Origin: Cognatiluteimonas profundi
GTDB taxonomy: Bacteria > Pseudomonadota > Gammaproteobacteria > Xanthomonadales > Xanthomonadaceae
DNA: 64,000 nucleotides
Direction: 5' to 3'
Assembly: GCF_009792795.1 (NCBI RefSeq)
Contig: NZ_VKHQ01000003.1
Span: 186,001-250,000, forward strand
Part shown: in pieces, positions 36,541-45,290 of the stretch
Layout: the number at the start of each line of letters is the position of its first letter
Position numbering within the stretch: position 1 is the stretch's first letter
The notes under the pieces: model-generated
The model's database searches: none
The model's input: the letters and a program-made list of their open reading frames with translations, nothing else
Told to the model about the DNA's origin: nothing
Program-made: the position numbers and the translations under genes

Positions 36541-37143
36541 TCAGTCCGGGATCAACGCGTATCCGCGCAACTGCAGGTTCGCCAGGGTCGTCAGCGCGGA
36601 GACGTCGAGGCGCACGCCAGGGGCGACTTCAGTAGCCTTGATCGACTGTGCATGCAGCGCCTGGCTGCAGACACTCACCGTGACTCCAGCCGCACGCAGG
36701 CGCGCGATCAGTGGAAGATTCGGATTCCGCCCCGGGCCACCTGACGACAGCAGTTGTTCGAACCACGCCAGGCTGGCGTTGTGGATCGTCATTCCGCCCG
36801 CGTGCCGGGAGTAAGCCTCGTCGGTGAGGACAGCCAGGGTCGCGGGGCCATGCACGACCGCGACGACATCGCCGGGTTGCGGGCGCACGCCATCGGCCGC
36901 GAGGAGGTTGAGGAATCGGGCGACGCCTTCCAGCGACGGATTCGCCTTGTCCGGAGACGTGTCGGCGCGGGTGATGTTGAAGACCACCCGGTAATGCAAC
37001 GCGGGGTCGGGGCGTTCCTTCGCGCCGATGGCTGGTGCGATCGGCCCGTAATGCTGAACTGCTGGCGGTAACGTGGCGAGGGATGTTGCCGGCAGTGCAA
37101 CGGCCAGCAGGACCAAGCAGGCACAGCGGCGGAGCAAATGCAT
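36541..37143 (-). CDS. Exported DsrE/DsrF-like protein
   Basis: A 200-residue protein with a signal peptide (LVLLAVALPATSLA) and a DsrE/F-like fold: VVFNITRADTSPDKANPSLEGVARFLNLLAADGV, then AVVHGPATLAVL, and the conserved Cys in VSVCSQALHAQSI. DsrE-type proteins carry persulfide sulfur or act beside sulfur-oxidising enzymes; exported versions are common but poorly studied. It is the first gene of the sulfur module, 89 nt before tsdB, so it probably takes part in thiosulfate or sulfane-sulfur handling in the periplasm. Confidence 0.85.
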   Translation of the reverse strand: MHLLRRCACLVLLAVALPATSLATLPPAVQHYGPIAPAIGAKERPDPALHYRVVFNITRADTSPDKANPSLEGVARFLNLLAADGVRPQPGDVVAVVHGPATLAVLTDEAYSRHAGGMTIHNASLAWFEQLLSSGGPGRNPNLPLIARLRAAGVTVSVCSQALHAQSIKATEVAPGVRLDVSALTTLANLQLRGYALIPD

Positions 37144-37562
37144 TGCGATGCGGTTTCCTGTTGTTTCCCGGTGGCCGGGGGGCGATTGCGGGACGTGCCT
37201 TCAGTTACGTCACGCACCATTCGATGTGCGATCGATTCATCACAGGCTTTTGACGCTAGCAAAGGCGGGTTCACGTCGGGGTGAACAACAGCGACACGCC
37301 TGGGAGCCTGTCCATGCAGCCTCCCGGGCATGTGCAGCTCACGGTTTCTCCGCGGCCGGCCGGGCCGCACGAGATCGCATTGGCTGGCTGCAATTCCGAT
37401 CAGGATAAGTGACGCGACAGTGGCTGCGTATGGAACTCATGTGCGCGGACACATGCATGCCCTTGAACGGTGTCGACGTCGTGTTTGCATGCAACTGACC
37501 AAGGTCAAACGCTCCGATGCGGTGATATGCGTCAATACGCACAGGTCATCGTGGGATGTGGC
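37144..37562. other. 419-nt intergenic region ahead of the sulfur module
   Basis: No supported gene. Between the divergent DsrE gene and the hypothetical membrane-protein gene there is a CATGTG/CACATG inverted repeat (37438-37455) and an FNR-like palindrome, TTGAC-N4-GTCAG when read on the minus strand (37495-37508). No convincing -35/-10 pair was found for either gene. Confidence 0.6.
37495..37508. promoter_or_regulatory. FNR/CRP-like palindrome
   Basis: CTGACCAAGGTCAA; on the other strand TTGACCTTGGTCAG. It is one base from the FNR-family pattern TTGAY-N4-RTCAA. It lies 54 nt before the hypothetical gene at 37563 and about 350 nt before the sulfur module. Assignment is tentative. Confidence 0.3.
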
Positions 37563-37952
37563 ATGAACGCCATTCGTAGAGCACAAGTTTCCCGGCCGCA
37601 CCGCCGATATTCCGACGGCCGCTTCGAAGACCCGCCACACGGGTTGCCCGCGGATGTCGAGATGGGATTCCACGACTCGACGCGTCGCGTCCAGCTTGGT
37701 ACGCGCAATCGCCATCGAGTCCCTGCCGCGCTTGCAGTCGTGGCAATCGCGTTGATCACGGCGCTATGGATCAGCGGTCCCGATTGGCGGAAATTGTTGC
37801 TCTTCGTGGCCATCGTGACCGTGGCTGCATGGGCCCCATTTGCAGTCGCGCAATCCAGGACGTCTCGACCGATCGGGCAAGCCAATCCGAAGACGCGATA
37901 CCTGGGCGGGACGCGCACGACGCGCTGCGCGTCCAGCGGCACCAGATCCTGA
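37563..37952 (+). CDS. Hypothetical membrane protein, 129 aa
   Basis: An open frame starting MNAIRRAQVSRPHRRYSDGR with a basic N-terminal half and two hydrophobic segments (AALAVVAIALITALWI and LLLFVAIVTVAAWAPFAVA) near residues 60-105. No family is recognised. Codon use is less GC-biased than its neighbours and includes a rare AGA, and the ribosome-binding site is weak. The two well-formed membrane segments favour a real gene; a recently acquired or decaying gene is possible. Confidence 0.4.
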   Translation: MNAIRRAQVSRPHRRYSDGRFEDPPHGLPADVEMGFHDSTRRVQLGTRNRHRVPAALAVVAIALITALWISGPDWRKLLLFVAIVTVAAWAPFAVAQSRTSRPIGQANPKTRYLGGTRTTRCASSGTRS

Positions 37953-37985
37953 GGGGGTATTTCCTCCAGTCGCAGCGTGCCGGCC

Positions 37986-38019
37986 AAAAAAAGGCCGGAA
38001 CCTTTGCGGGTTCCGGCCT
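37986..38019 (-). terminator. Intrinsic terminator of ssrA
   Basis: On the minus strand an 11-bp stem AGGCCGGAACC / GGTTCCGGCCT with a 6-nt loop is followed by seven T residues. It lies 21 nt beyond the mature tmRNA 3' end. Confidence 0.93.
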
Positions 38020-38040
38020 GGACTTGCCTTGCTGCTTGTA

Positions 38041-38395
38041 TGGTGGAGGTGGGCGGAATCGAACCGCCGTCCGAAGGCACTCCATGCCCGGCACTACATG
38101 CTTAGCTCGCCGTTAAGTCTCGTCCCGTGGCAACACGACGTGCGAGGCACACCGCAGGACACACCCGCTTTGAGTTGAGTAACGGCTGACGGGTCGCCAC
38201 CGATACCGATCCTGTAATGATGACCCTACATCCACGAGTACAGGCACAAGTGGGTTCGGGGCTTACGCCTTAAGCGGCGAGAGCGTAGACGTCGTCGTTG
38301 GCGTCTGGGTTTTTGCTGCTGGATTAACGAGGAAAGCTGCCCCCTCGGCATGCGCCAAGCGATTTCGTAACCCCCGTCGAAGCCAGTGCACCCCC
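38041..38395 (-). ncRNA. ssrA: Transfer-messenger RNA (tmRNA)
   Basis: The RNA that rescues stalled ribosomes with SmpB. The 5' end GGGGGTG (38395-38389) pairs with CACCTCC before the 3' ACCA at 38041, forming the 7-bp tRNA-like acceptor stem; GGTTCGATTCCGCC is the T arm. The tag-coding frame reads ANDDVYALAA followed by TAA (around 38270), very close to the E. coli tag. The terminator lies just beyond the 3' end and smpB is 1.05 kb upstream on the same strand. Confidence 0.97.
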
Positions 38396-38422
38396 GGGAA
38401 TGTCGATGTCGCCGACTCCCGC

Positions 38423-38450
38423 AGTATAGGGTCGCATCACCGCCGCGCAA
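38423..38450 (-). promoter_or_regulatory. Candidate ssrA promoter
   Basis: On the minus strand TTGCGC (38450-38445) and TATACT (38428-38423) are 16 nt apart. Transcription would start some 20-25 nt before the mature tmRNA 5' end, which is normal because pre-tmRNA is trimmed by RNase P. Confidence 0.5.
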
Positions 38451-38565
38451 GCGGGGCGGGAGTGTCGTGCAGGTCCCGTATGGGTTCGGGTGCCACGGCA
38501 CCGCCGCTATCATTCAGCAGGCAGCCGGCTGGCTGGCTGGTCACGATGAATGGAATGGCGCACTG

Positions 38566-39402
38566 ATGGGCAACATCTGCTGGCTGGCCTCTTACCCCAA
38601 GTCGGGCAACACCTGGTTGCGCGCTTTCCTCGCCAACATGGTGGTCGATGGCGGCCGGCCGGTCGCCCTGGCGGAACTCACCCGATATTGCGAGGACGAA
38701 GCGCTGCCGGAGGATTACGCGGCGTTGGCGAAGAGGCCGAGCATCGATCTCACGATCCAGGACATCAGCCGCTTGCGGCCGCAGGTGCACGCCCGGATCG
38801 CTGCGCGCCATCCGGCGACGGTATTCGTCAAGACCCACAACATGTTCGGCAGCTATGACGGCTACCCGCTGCATGCAGCCGAGTTGACGGTGGCGGCGAT
38901 TTACGTCGTGCGCAATCCGCTGGATGTCGTCCTGAGCATGGCCGACCATTTCGCATTGAGCCTGGACGATGCAATCGAATACCTGGGCTCGGACGATGCC
39001 GCGACAGCGAACGACGCCCTCCACGTCAGCCAGGTGCTGGCGTCATGGTCACGCCATGTCGCCAGTTGGGCGGATCAATCCAGCGCCAGCGTATTGGTGG
39101 TCCGTTATGAGGACATGCTCGACAAGGCGACCAAGACCTTCGGCAGGATCGCCAGGCTGCTGCGCATGGATGGCGATCGCGGCCGGCTGGAACGCGCGAT
39201 CAAGTATTCGACATTCCCGGTGCTTGCCGCGATGGAGCGGCAGGCGGGATTCGTCGAGGCGTCCGGAAAAGGCGGGCGCTTCTTCCGCAAGGGTCGCGCC
39301 AACCAATGGCGGGAAAGCCTCAACCGCGACCAGGTCGCACGCATCGTCAACGATCACCGCGAACAGATGGCCAGGTTCAAATACCTGCCACCAGGGTTCT
39401 GA
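38566..39402 (+). CDS. PAPS-type sulfotransferase family protein
   Basis: A 278-residue P-loop sulfotransferase that would move a sulfuryl group from PAPS to an unknown acceptor. The 5'-phosphosulfate loop is LASYPKSGNTWLRAFLAN near the N-terminus, and the 3'-phosphate motif is VVRNPLDVVLSMADHF. A C-terminal FRKGRANQWRESL matches the conserved RKGxxGDW-like region of the family. It stands alone between ssrA and smpB, on the strand opposite to both, with a possible TATCAT -10 box near 38507. The acceptor cannot be told from sequence; no cell-surface or glycan genes are next to it. Confidence 0.88.
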   Translation: MGNICWLASYPKSGNTWLRAFLANMVVDGGRPVALAELTRYCEDEALPEDYAALAKRPSIDLTIQDISRLRPQVHARIAARHPATVFVKTHNMFGSYDGYPLHAAELTVAAIYVVRNPLDVVLSMADHFALSLDDAIEYLGSDDAATANDALHVSQVLASWSRHVASWADQSSASVLVVRYEDMLDKATKTFGRIARLLRMDGDRGRLERAIKYSTFPVLAAMERQAGFVEASGKGGRFFRKGRANQWRESLNRDQVARIVNDHREQMARFKYLPPGF

Positions 39403-39444
39403 TCGCGGCGGCCCGGCGCGCCACGCCACGTCGTTTCGGCCGGC

Positions 39445-39942
39445 TCAAGCGTTCTTGTTGTGGCTGCGCATCACGCGTTGCTTGTCGCGGGCCCAATCCT
39501 TCTCCTTGCTCGCCTCCCGCTTGTCGTGCGTCTGCTTGCCCTTGGCCAGCGCCAATTCGGCCTTGACCTTGTTGGCCTTCCAGTACAGCGCGGTGGGGAC
39601 GATCGTGTAGCCGTCGCGTTGCACCCGTCCGATCAGCTGGTCGATCTCGTGCTTGTGCAGCAGCAGCTTGCGCGTGCGATGCGCATCGGCGATCACGTGG
39701 GTGGATGCGGAAATGAGCGGTGTCATCTGCGCGCCGAACAGGAACAGCTCGCCATCGCGGATGACGGCATAGGCCTCGGTGATGTTTGCCCGCCCGGCGC
39801 GGATCGACTTGAGCTCCCAGCCCTGCAACGCCAGGCCAGCCTCGAAGCGCTCCTCCAGGTGGTACTCGTGGCGAGCGCGTTTGTTCAGCGCGATGGTGCC
39901 GCCGCCGTTTGCCTTATCCTTGCCTGCCGTTTTCTTGCTCAT
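39445..39942 (-). CDS. smpB: SsrA-binding protein SmpB
   Basis: A 165-residue SmpB that binds tmRNA and delivers it to stalled ribosomes. The beta-barrel core has [35 protein letters not shown], and the C-terminal basic tail ([24 protein letters not shown]) enters the mRNA channel. The start ATG 39942 ([10 protein letters not shown]) was chosen; an ATG 9 nt earlier sits too close to the GGAGG. It is divergent from ratA. Confidence 0.97.
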   Translation of the reverse strand: MSKKTAGKDKANGGGTIALNKRARHEYHLEERFEAGLALQGWELKSIRAGRANITEAYAVIRDGELFLFGAQMTPLISASTHVIADAHRTRKLLLHKHEIDQLIGRVQRDGYTIVPTALYWKANKVKAELALAKGKQTHDKREASKEKDWARDKQRVMRSHNKNA

Positions 39943-39986
39943 TGCAAGCATTGTCCTCCGAACGGTCCCGAAGAGGCGAGCGATCG

Positions 39987-40439
39987 ATGCCCAAAATCCA
40001 ACGCAGCGCCCTGGTCGGGCACTCCGCCGCCCGGATGTTCGCACTCGTGAACGACATCCCGGCCTATCCGCGCCGCTTCGACTGGTGCGACAAGGCGCAG
40101 GTACTGGAGGAGGACGACGACCATATCGTCGCCCGGCTGGACCTGGGGCTGGGCGCATTGCGCACCTGGTTCACGACCTACAACACGCTGGAACCACCGC
40201 ATCGCATCGACATGCAGTTGCGTGACGGGCCATTCCGCAAGTTGTCCGGACGCTGGGACTTCCACGCACTGGACGAATCCGCCTGCAAGGTGACGCTGAC
40301 GCTGGACTTCGAGCCGCAGAGCCGCCTGTTGGGGCCCGCGATGGCGCTTGGATTCCAGGCGCTGGCCGATCGGATGGTCGACGACTTCGTGTCGGTCGCC
40401 AATGGCGCCGGACGGGAACGTGTCGCTGATCGGGATTGA
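39987..40439 (+). CDS. ratA: RatA / COQ10-type START-domain protein
   Basis: A 150-residue protein of the polyketide cyclase/COQ10 START family, beginning [34 protein letters not shown]. In E. coli RatA was described as a toxin that blocks ribosome subunit joining; mitochondrial COQ10 homologues bind ubiquinone, so the true role is debated. The smpB | ratA-rnfH arrangement is conserved in gammaproteobacteria. It overlaps rnfH by 38 nt. Confidence 0.92.
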   Translation: MPKIQRSALVGHSAARMFALVNDIPAYPRRFDWCDKAQVLEEDDDHIVARLDLGLGALRTWFTTYNTLEPPHRIDMQLRDGPFRKLSGRWDFHALDESACKVTLTLDFEPQSRLLGPAMALGFQALADRMVDDFVSVANGAGRERVADRD

Positions 40440-40680
40440 CGTCGTCCGCGCATGGCCGCGTCGGCATGAGGCCGTCCATCTGGAACTGCCGGAGGGGGCC
40501 ACCGTCGGCGATGCGGTTTCGGCGAGCGGATTTTCCACGGATGGCGTCACCGCCCTGGCGGTATTCGGAGAGCGCGTCGAACCAGGCCACCGGTTGCGGG
40601 ACGGCGATCGCGTCGAGCTGCTGCGGCCGCTGGAGATCGATCCCAAGGACGCACGTCGGCGGCGCGCGCGCCCCAAATGA
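40402..40680 (+). CDS. rnfH: RnfH-family ubiquitin-like protein
   Basis: A 92-residue beta-grasp protein (UPF0125/RnfH). The start ATG 40402 gives [32 protein letters not shown], and the fold's RVEPGHRLRDGDRVELLRPLEIDPKDARRRRA ends it. Its function is unknown, though it is usually found next to ratA, as here. It ends right at a bidirectional terminator shared with bamE. Confidence 0.92.
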   Translation: MAPDGNVSLIGIDVVRAWPRRHEAVHLELPEGATVGDAVSASGFSTDGVTALAVFGERVEPGHRLRDGDRVELLRPLEIDPKDARRRRARPK

Positions 40681-40705
40681 AAAACCCGGCCGAAGCCGGG
40701 TTTTT
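40681..40705. terminator. Bidirectional terminator between rnfH and bamE
   Basis: AAAACCCGGC, loop CGAA, GCCGGGTTTTT. The stem is perfect and flanked by A and T runs, so it can stop rnfH transcripts rightward and bamE transcripts leftward. Confidence 0.93.
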
Positions 40706-40722
40706 CGTCCAGAAGGGGCCGG

Positions 40723-41112
40723 TTACTGGCCTTTCTTCTTGTCCTTTTCCTTCGCCAGGTTTCCGAACCGGCCCATGCGCTTGACCAGCGCCTCGTCCTG
40801 CTCGGGGAAGTACTGGCCGTCCCACTTCGTCAGCGCATCGCCGTCGAACCACAGGGTGAGGTCCTTGACATCGACGCGGCCGGTGCGGCTCGTGCGCTCG
40901 CTGGCGGCGTAATCCCAGCGCTCGTGGTGGAAGGGATCCATGATCGACGGCGTGCCCAGCAGCGCCTGGACCTGTTGCTTGCTCATCCCGGCCTGCAGCT
41001 GGTCGACGGCCGACTTGTCTATCAGGTTGCCCTGGTAGATCGGCTGCTTGTAGAGGATGCCGCAACCGGATGTCGTGGCAGCCAGTGCGATGACGAACAG
41101 GAACTTGCGCAT
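40723..41112 (-). CDS. bamE: Outer-membrane assembly lipoprotein BamE (OmlA/SmpA)
   Basis: A 129-residue lipoprotein of the beta-barrel assembly machine. The signal peptide ends at the lipobox TSGC, the mature protein begins CGILYKQPIYQGNLI, and the core has the BamE motif AGMSKQQVQALLGTPSIMDPFH. The C-terminus is lysine-rich (KEKDKKKGQ). It is divergent from fur, the arrangement described for omlA-fur in Xanthomonas. Confidence 0.96.
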   Translation of the reverse strand: MRKFLFVIALAATTSGCGILYKQPIYQGNLIDKSAVDQLQAGMSKQQVQALLGTPSIMDPFHHERWDYAASERTSRTGRVDVKDLTLWFDGDALTKWDGQYFPEQDEALVKRMGRFGNLAKEKDKKKGQ

Positions 41113-41238
41113 GCGGATCCGCTTGGGTCGTGGGAAAACAGCGCGATGATACACTGACCACCGTTTCCGGACGTGGCGATCGTCATGCCGCCGGCCCGCG
41201 CGGATCGAGCCCTCGTCCGAAGCCAATGCGGAGTCCCC

Positions 41239-41640
41239 ATGGAATCGCGAGACCTGCGCAAGGTTGGCTTGAAAGTCACCCACCCGCGGATGCTGATCCT
41301 CGACCTGCTCGAACAGATCAAGCCCCGCCACATGACGGCCGAGGACATCTACAGGCAGTTGCTGGAACAGGGGAACGAGATCGGCCTGGCGACCGTTTAT
41401 CGCGTGCTCACGCAATTCGAGTCGGCCGGACTCGTGCTCAAGCACAATTTCGAAGGTGGCCACGCCGTCTACGAGCTCGACCGGGGCGAACACCACGACC
41501 ACATGGTGGATATCGAGACGGGCAAGGTGATCGAGTTCCAGAGCACCGAGATCGAAGCCCTGCAGAGCCGCATCGCCGCCGAACATGGCTACGAGATCGA
41601 GGATCACGCGCTCGTGCTGTACGTGCGCAGGAAACGCTAG
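41239..41640 (+). CDS. fur: Ferric uptake regulator Fur
   Basis: A 133-residue metal-dependent repressor. The winged-helix DNA-binding domain (LKVTHPRMLILDLL, LATVYRVLTQFESAG) is followed by the dimerisation and metal-binding domain with GEHHDHMVDIETGKVIEF. It lacks the C-terminal CxxC pairs of some Fur proteins, which is usual in this group. GGAG sits 5 nt before ATG 41239. It is divergent from bamE and ends 6 nt before the convergent recN stop. Confidence 0.97.
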   Translation: MESRDLRKVGLKVTHPRMLILDLLEQIKPRHMTAEDIYRQLLEQGNEIGLATVYRVLTQFESAGLVLKHNFEGGHAVYELDRGEHHDHMVDIETGKVIEFQSTEIEALQSRIAAEHGYEIEDHALVLYVRRKR

Positions 41641-41646
41641 ACCGCC

Positions 41647-43314
41647 TCAGCTGGCGTTCTTCAGCAGCCTGCGTGCGGCAGCACGCGCTTCCTTGCTGAC
41701 GTCGACCCCGCCCAGCATGCGTGCGAGTTCCTCTTCGCGTTCGCCGGCTGACAGCACGACCACCGCGCTTTGCGTGACGCCCGAGCGTTCGGCCTTGCTG
41801 ACCCGGTAGTGCGCATGTCCCTGCGCGGCGACCTGCGGCAGGTGCGTCACGCACAACACCTGGCGCGTCGCGCCGAGTGCGCGGAGTTTCTGCCCGACGA
41901 TCTCCGCCACCGCGCCGCCGATTCCGGAATCGACTTCGTCGAACACCATCGTCGGTATCGCATCCATTCCAAGCGCCGCCACCTCGATCGCGAGCGAGAT
42001 GCGTGACAGCTCTCCGCCCGATGCGACCTTGCGCAACGGCCTGGGTGGTTGGCCGGCATTGGCGGACACCAGGAACTCCACCCGTTCGCCGCCCTGGGGA
42101 TCCGGGCGAGCGACGTCGTTGGCTTCCAGCAGCACCTCGAAGCGACCACCGCCCATGCCCAGCTCGCCGAGCAGCGCGCTGGTCGACTGCGACAGGGCGC
42201 TCGCCGCGGCCTGCCGACGACTGCCGAGGGTTTCGGCCGCGCGCTGCCAGGATTGCGCCGCGGCCAGGATCTCGCCGTCGAGCACGCGCACGCGATCGCC
42301 GGCCCCGCGCAAGGTCTCCAGTTCGGCCATCAGTGCATCGCGATGCGCGGCCAGGCTTTCCGGCATCGTCCGATGCTTGCGTGCGAGGTCATGCAGTCGT
42401 GCCAATCGCCGGTCGAGGTCGTCGAAGGCGGCTGGATCCACGTCGAGGTCGGCGCGGATCTGCTCGAGCAGGGCGGAGGCTTCATCCAGATGGATGAGCG
42501 CCGAATCCAGCATTCCGTCGACTTCGCCCAGCCGGGGTTCGAGTTCGAGCTGCCTGGACAACGCCGTGCGCACCTGCTGCAACTGCTGCGACAGGGCGGG
42601 ACCATCGGCGCCGCCCATCAAGCCCAGCGCCTGCTCGCAACTGGCGATGAGTGCCGCCGAATGCGCGTGGCGTCGGTGCGAGCTGATCAGCTCGGCGATC
42701 GATTCGGGTTCGAGCGATTCGCGCTGCAATTCGCCCAGCTGGTGCTCCAGCCAGCCGATGTGTTCGGACATGTCCCCGCGCCCGGCGAGGAGGTCGCGCT
42801 CACGCAGTAATCCCGACCATGCATTGGCGGCCTTGCGCACCTCTCCAAGCTCCCGTTCATGCCCGCCGAAGGCATCGAGCAGCGCCAACTGGCTGACACG
42901 GGACAGCAAGGCCTGGTGTTCGTGCTGGCCGTGGATTTCCACCAGCGTCGCCGCCAGCTCGCCAAGCTGCCCGACGGTTGCCGGGCGGCCGTTGATCCAC
43001 GCCCGCGAGCCGCCATCGGCGCGAAGGGTGCGGCGCAGCTGGCAGTCGTCGCCCTCGTCGAAGTCGGCATCGCGCAGCCAGGCCAGGGCTGCCGGCGCAT
43101 CGCTCAGTTCGAAGTCCGCGACGAGCTCGGCGCGCTCGGCGCCATGGCGGACCATGCCGCTGTCGGCCCGCTGGCCCGAGAGGAATGCCAGCGCATCCAC
43201 GAGCAATGACTTGCCGGCTCCCGTTTCGCCCGAGATGACGGTCAGGCCTGCGCCGAAGTCCAGTTCGGCGGCAGCGACGACGGCGAAATCCTTGATCGCG
43301 AGATGGCTCAGCAT
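41647..43314 (-). CDS. recN: DNA repair protein RecN
   Basis: A 555-residue SMC-like ATPase used in double-strand-break repair. Walker A is GETGAGKS (29-36) near the N-terminus, followed by IHGQHEHQALL; long coiled-coil stretches fill the middle, and the C-terminal half has the signature VASGGELSRISLAIE and Walker B TMVFDEVDSGIGG. The start ATG 43314 (MLSHLAIKDFAVV) gives the normal length. It is divergent from hrcA. No LexA box was noticed in the short shared upstream region. Confidence 0.97.
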   Translation of the reverse strand: MLSHLAIKDFAVVAAAELDFGAGLTVISGETGAGKSLLVDALAFLSGQRADSGMVRHGAERAELVADFELSDAPAALAWLRDADFDEGDDCQLRRTLRADGGSRAWINGRPATVGQLGELAATLVEIHGQHEHQALLSRVSQLALLDAFGGHERELGEVRKAANAWSGLLRERDLLAGRGDMSEHIGWLEHQLGELQRESLEPESIAELISSHRRHAHSAALIASCEQALGLMGGADGPALSQQLQQVRTALSRQLELEPRLGEVDGMLDSALIHLDEASALLEQIRADLDVDPAAFDDLDRRLARLHDLARKHRTMPESLAAHRDALMAELETLRGAGDRVRVLDGEILAAAQSWQRAAETLGSRRQAAASALSQSTSALLGELGMGGGRFEVLLEANDVARPDPQGGERVEFLVSANAGQPPRPLRKVASGGELSRISLAIEVAALGMDAIPTMVFDEVDSGIGGAVAEIVGQKLRALGATRQVLCVTHLPQVAAQGHAHYRVSKAERSGVTQSAVVVLSAGEREEELARMLGGVDVSKEARAAARRLLKNAS

Positions 43315-43431
43315 GGGCGCAATTGTGCGGGCAGGCGCAGACAGCTCCAAGCATGGCGCGCGTGGCGGCGCGCCGGGCAGGGCACAAGCCCCCAAGTCCT
43401 GTACGAAACACGCGTTTCCGGCCGTCGGTCC

Positions 43432-43459
43432 TTGCGCCAATGGATGCCGGGGCTTATAT
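43432..43459 (+). promoter_or_regulatory. Candidate hrcA promoter
   Basis: TTGCGC (43432-43437) and TTATAT (43454-43459) are 16 nt apart. The -10 ends 7 nt before the hrcA ATG, which again has no Shine-Dalgarno, so a leaderless or near-leaderless start is possible. No CIRCE inverted repeat or clear sigma-32 box was found here. Confidence 0.4.
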
Positions 43460-43466
43460 CCAACGC

Positions 43467-44525
43467 ATGAGCCGCGCCTTTGCCGACGAAAGACCCCTGG
43501 ACCAACGGTCCCGTCATCTGCTGCGGACGCTCATCGGGCGCTACATCCGCGATGGCGAGCCGGTCGGGTCGCAGACGCTGGCCCGCCACGCCGGCCTGGA
43601 CGTCAGCCCGGCGACGATCCGCAACATCCTGGCCGACCTGGAGGATGCCGGGCTCCTGAGCTCGCCACATACCTCGGCCGGGCGCATCCCCACGGCGCAG
43701 GGCTATCGGGTGTTCGTCGACTCGCTGCTGCAATTACGGCCCTTGCCTGACGGCGAGCTGGCACGCCTTCGCCAGGAATTGCCGGCGGGATCCGGGACGC
43801 AGTCGCTGCTGGGCAATGCATCGGAGCTGTTGTCGGCGATGAGCCATTTCGTCGGCGTGGTGAGCGTGCCCCGCCGCGAGCAGTTCGCCTTCCGCCATAT
43901 CGATTTCGTGCCGCTGGACGCGCAGCGCGTGCTGGCGATCCTGGTGTTCGCCGACAACGACGTGCAGAACCGCATCATCCAGACCCGCCGCGCTTACGAT
44001 GCCGGTGAGCTGGAGCGCGTCGCCAATTACCTCAACCACCATTTCGCCGGCCGGCCGTTGTCGCAGATCCGCGCGGCGCTGGTCAGGGAACTCAAGGCCG
44101 CCCGCAGCGAGATGGACGTGCTGCTGGCGCATACGGTGGAGCTGGCCGAGCAGGCGCTGGTCGGCGGTGGCGAGGACATGCTGCTGGCGGGGCAGACGCG
44201 CCTCATGGGCGTCCAGGACCTCTCGGACCTGGATCGGCTGCGCGAGCTGTTCGAAGCCTTCGCCCGCAAGCGCGAGATCCTGCAACTGCTTGAGCGCACC
44301 CTGCGGGCGCCCGGGGTCCGGATCTTCATTGGCGAGGAGACCGGCCTGGCCCCGCTGGAAGGCATGTCGCTGGTCACCGCGCCATACCGGGCCGGCGGTA
44401 CGGCCGACGGGCAGGTGTTGGGCGTGCTCGGAGTGATCGGGCCGTCGCGCATGGCCTATGAGCGCGTCATCCCGGTCGTGCAGGCAGCGGCGGACGTGCT
44501 CGGGGCGGCGCTGGACGCACCCTGA
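43467..44525 (+). CDS. hrcA: Heat-inducible transcription repressor HrcA
   Basis: A 352-residue repressor of class I heat-shock genes that binds CIRCE elements. The N-terminal winged helix has [28 protein letters not shown] and [18 protein letters not shown] followed by HTSAGRIPT; the central GAF-like domain follows. It heads the hrcA-grpE-dnaK-dnaJ cluster. No CIRCE is visible upstream, so its target may be groESL elsewhere. The start is ATG 43467 ([11 protein letters not shown]). Confidence 0.96.
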   Translation: MSRAFADERPLDQRSRHLLRTLIGRYIRDGEPVGSQTLARHAGLDVSPATIRNILADLEDAGLLSSPHTSAGRIPTAQGYRVFVDSLLQLRPLPDGELARLRQELPAGSGTQSLLGNASELLSAMSHFVGVVSVPRREQFAFRHIDFVPLDAQRVLAILVFADNDVQNRIIQTRRAYDAGELERVANYLNHHFAGRPLSQIRAALVRELKAARSEMDVLLAHTVELAEQALVGGGEDMLLAGQTRLMGVQDLSDLDRLRELFEAFARKREILQLLERTLRAPGVRIFIGEETGLAPLEGMSLVTAPYRAGGTADGQVLGVLGVIGPSRMAYERVIPVVQAAADVLGAALDAP

Positions 44526-44649
44526 TGGCCGGCTGATACCGGTCGGCGGGCACTGCGCCCGTCAGCTGAATTGCCTTGAAACAGTCGCGAACGCCCCTAT
44601 GACGGGTGTTCTGGTGCGGCATGCGCGCCGCCGAACGGACCCTGGAACG

Positions 44650-45165
44650 ATGACGATTGAACCGACGCAGGACGCTGACGTGGCCCAGGCCAGCAACGAC
44701 AGCGCACACACCCAGGCCGACCGGATCGAGGCCCTGAAGGGCGAACTCGAGCAGATCCGCGCAGAGTCACTGCGCGAGCGCGCCGACCTGGACAACCAGC
44801 GCAAGCGCCTGGCGCGCGATATCGACATGGCGCGCAAGTTCGCCAACGAGCGCCTGTTGAGCGAACTGCTTCCGCTGTTCGACAGCCTCGAAGCCGGCCT
44901 GCTGGTTGCGCCGGTCGCCGACCCGCTGCGCGAGGGCATGGAACTCACGCTTCGCCAGCTCCACCGCATCGCGGAGAACAACGGGCTGGCGGAGGTCGCG
45001 CCGGCACCAGGCGACTCCTTCGACCCCGAGCGGCACCAGGCCATGAGCATGGTCCCGGCCCAGGGCGTGCCCCCGGGAACCGTCGCGCAGCTGTTCCAGA
45101 AGGGCTACCTGCTGAACGACCGACTGCTGCGACCGGCCCTGGTCGTCGTCGCCGAACACGACTGA
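44650..45165 (+). CDS. grpE: Nucleotide exchange factor GrpE
   Basis: A 171-residue co-chaperone that releases ADP from DnaK. A long N-terminal helix ([33 protein letters not shown]) leads into the four-helix bundle and the C-terminal beta-wing ([39 protein letters not shown]). The start ATG 44650 gives [13 protein letters not shown]. It lies 124 nt after hrcA and 125 nt before dnaK. Confidence 0.97.
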   Translation: MTIEPTQDADVAQASNDSAHTQADRIEALKGELEQIRAESLRERADLDNQRKRLARDIDMARKFANERLLSELLPLFDSLEAGLLVAPVADPLREGMELTLRQLHRIAENNGLAEVAPAPGDSFDPERHQAMSMVPAQGVPPGTVAQLFQKGYLLNDRLLRPALVVVAEHD

Positions 45166-45290
45166 GCCAGGCGCCCTCGTGGCGCGGATCCGAGGCCGGG
45201 GCGCTTGAAGTGCCCGACGACGGCCCCAGATCACCCCCAGCGGCGCTCCATCGCCAACCCACCATCAAAGCATCCGAGAGGGAGACACAC

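Noticed and set aside
43315..43466. A CIRCE operator or sigma-32 promoter ahead of hrcA
   Set aside because: No TTAGCACTC-N9-GAGTGCTAA or clear CCCCATNT/CTTGAAA pair is present; only a sigma-70-like TTGCGC/TTATAT pair was found.
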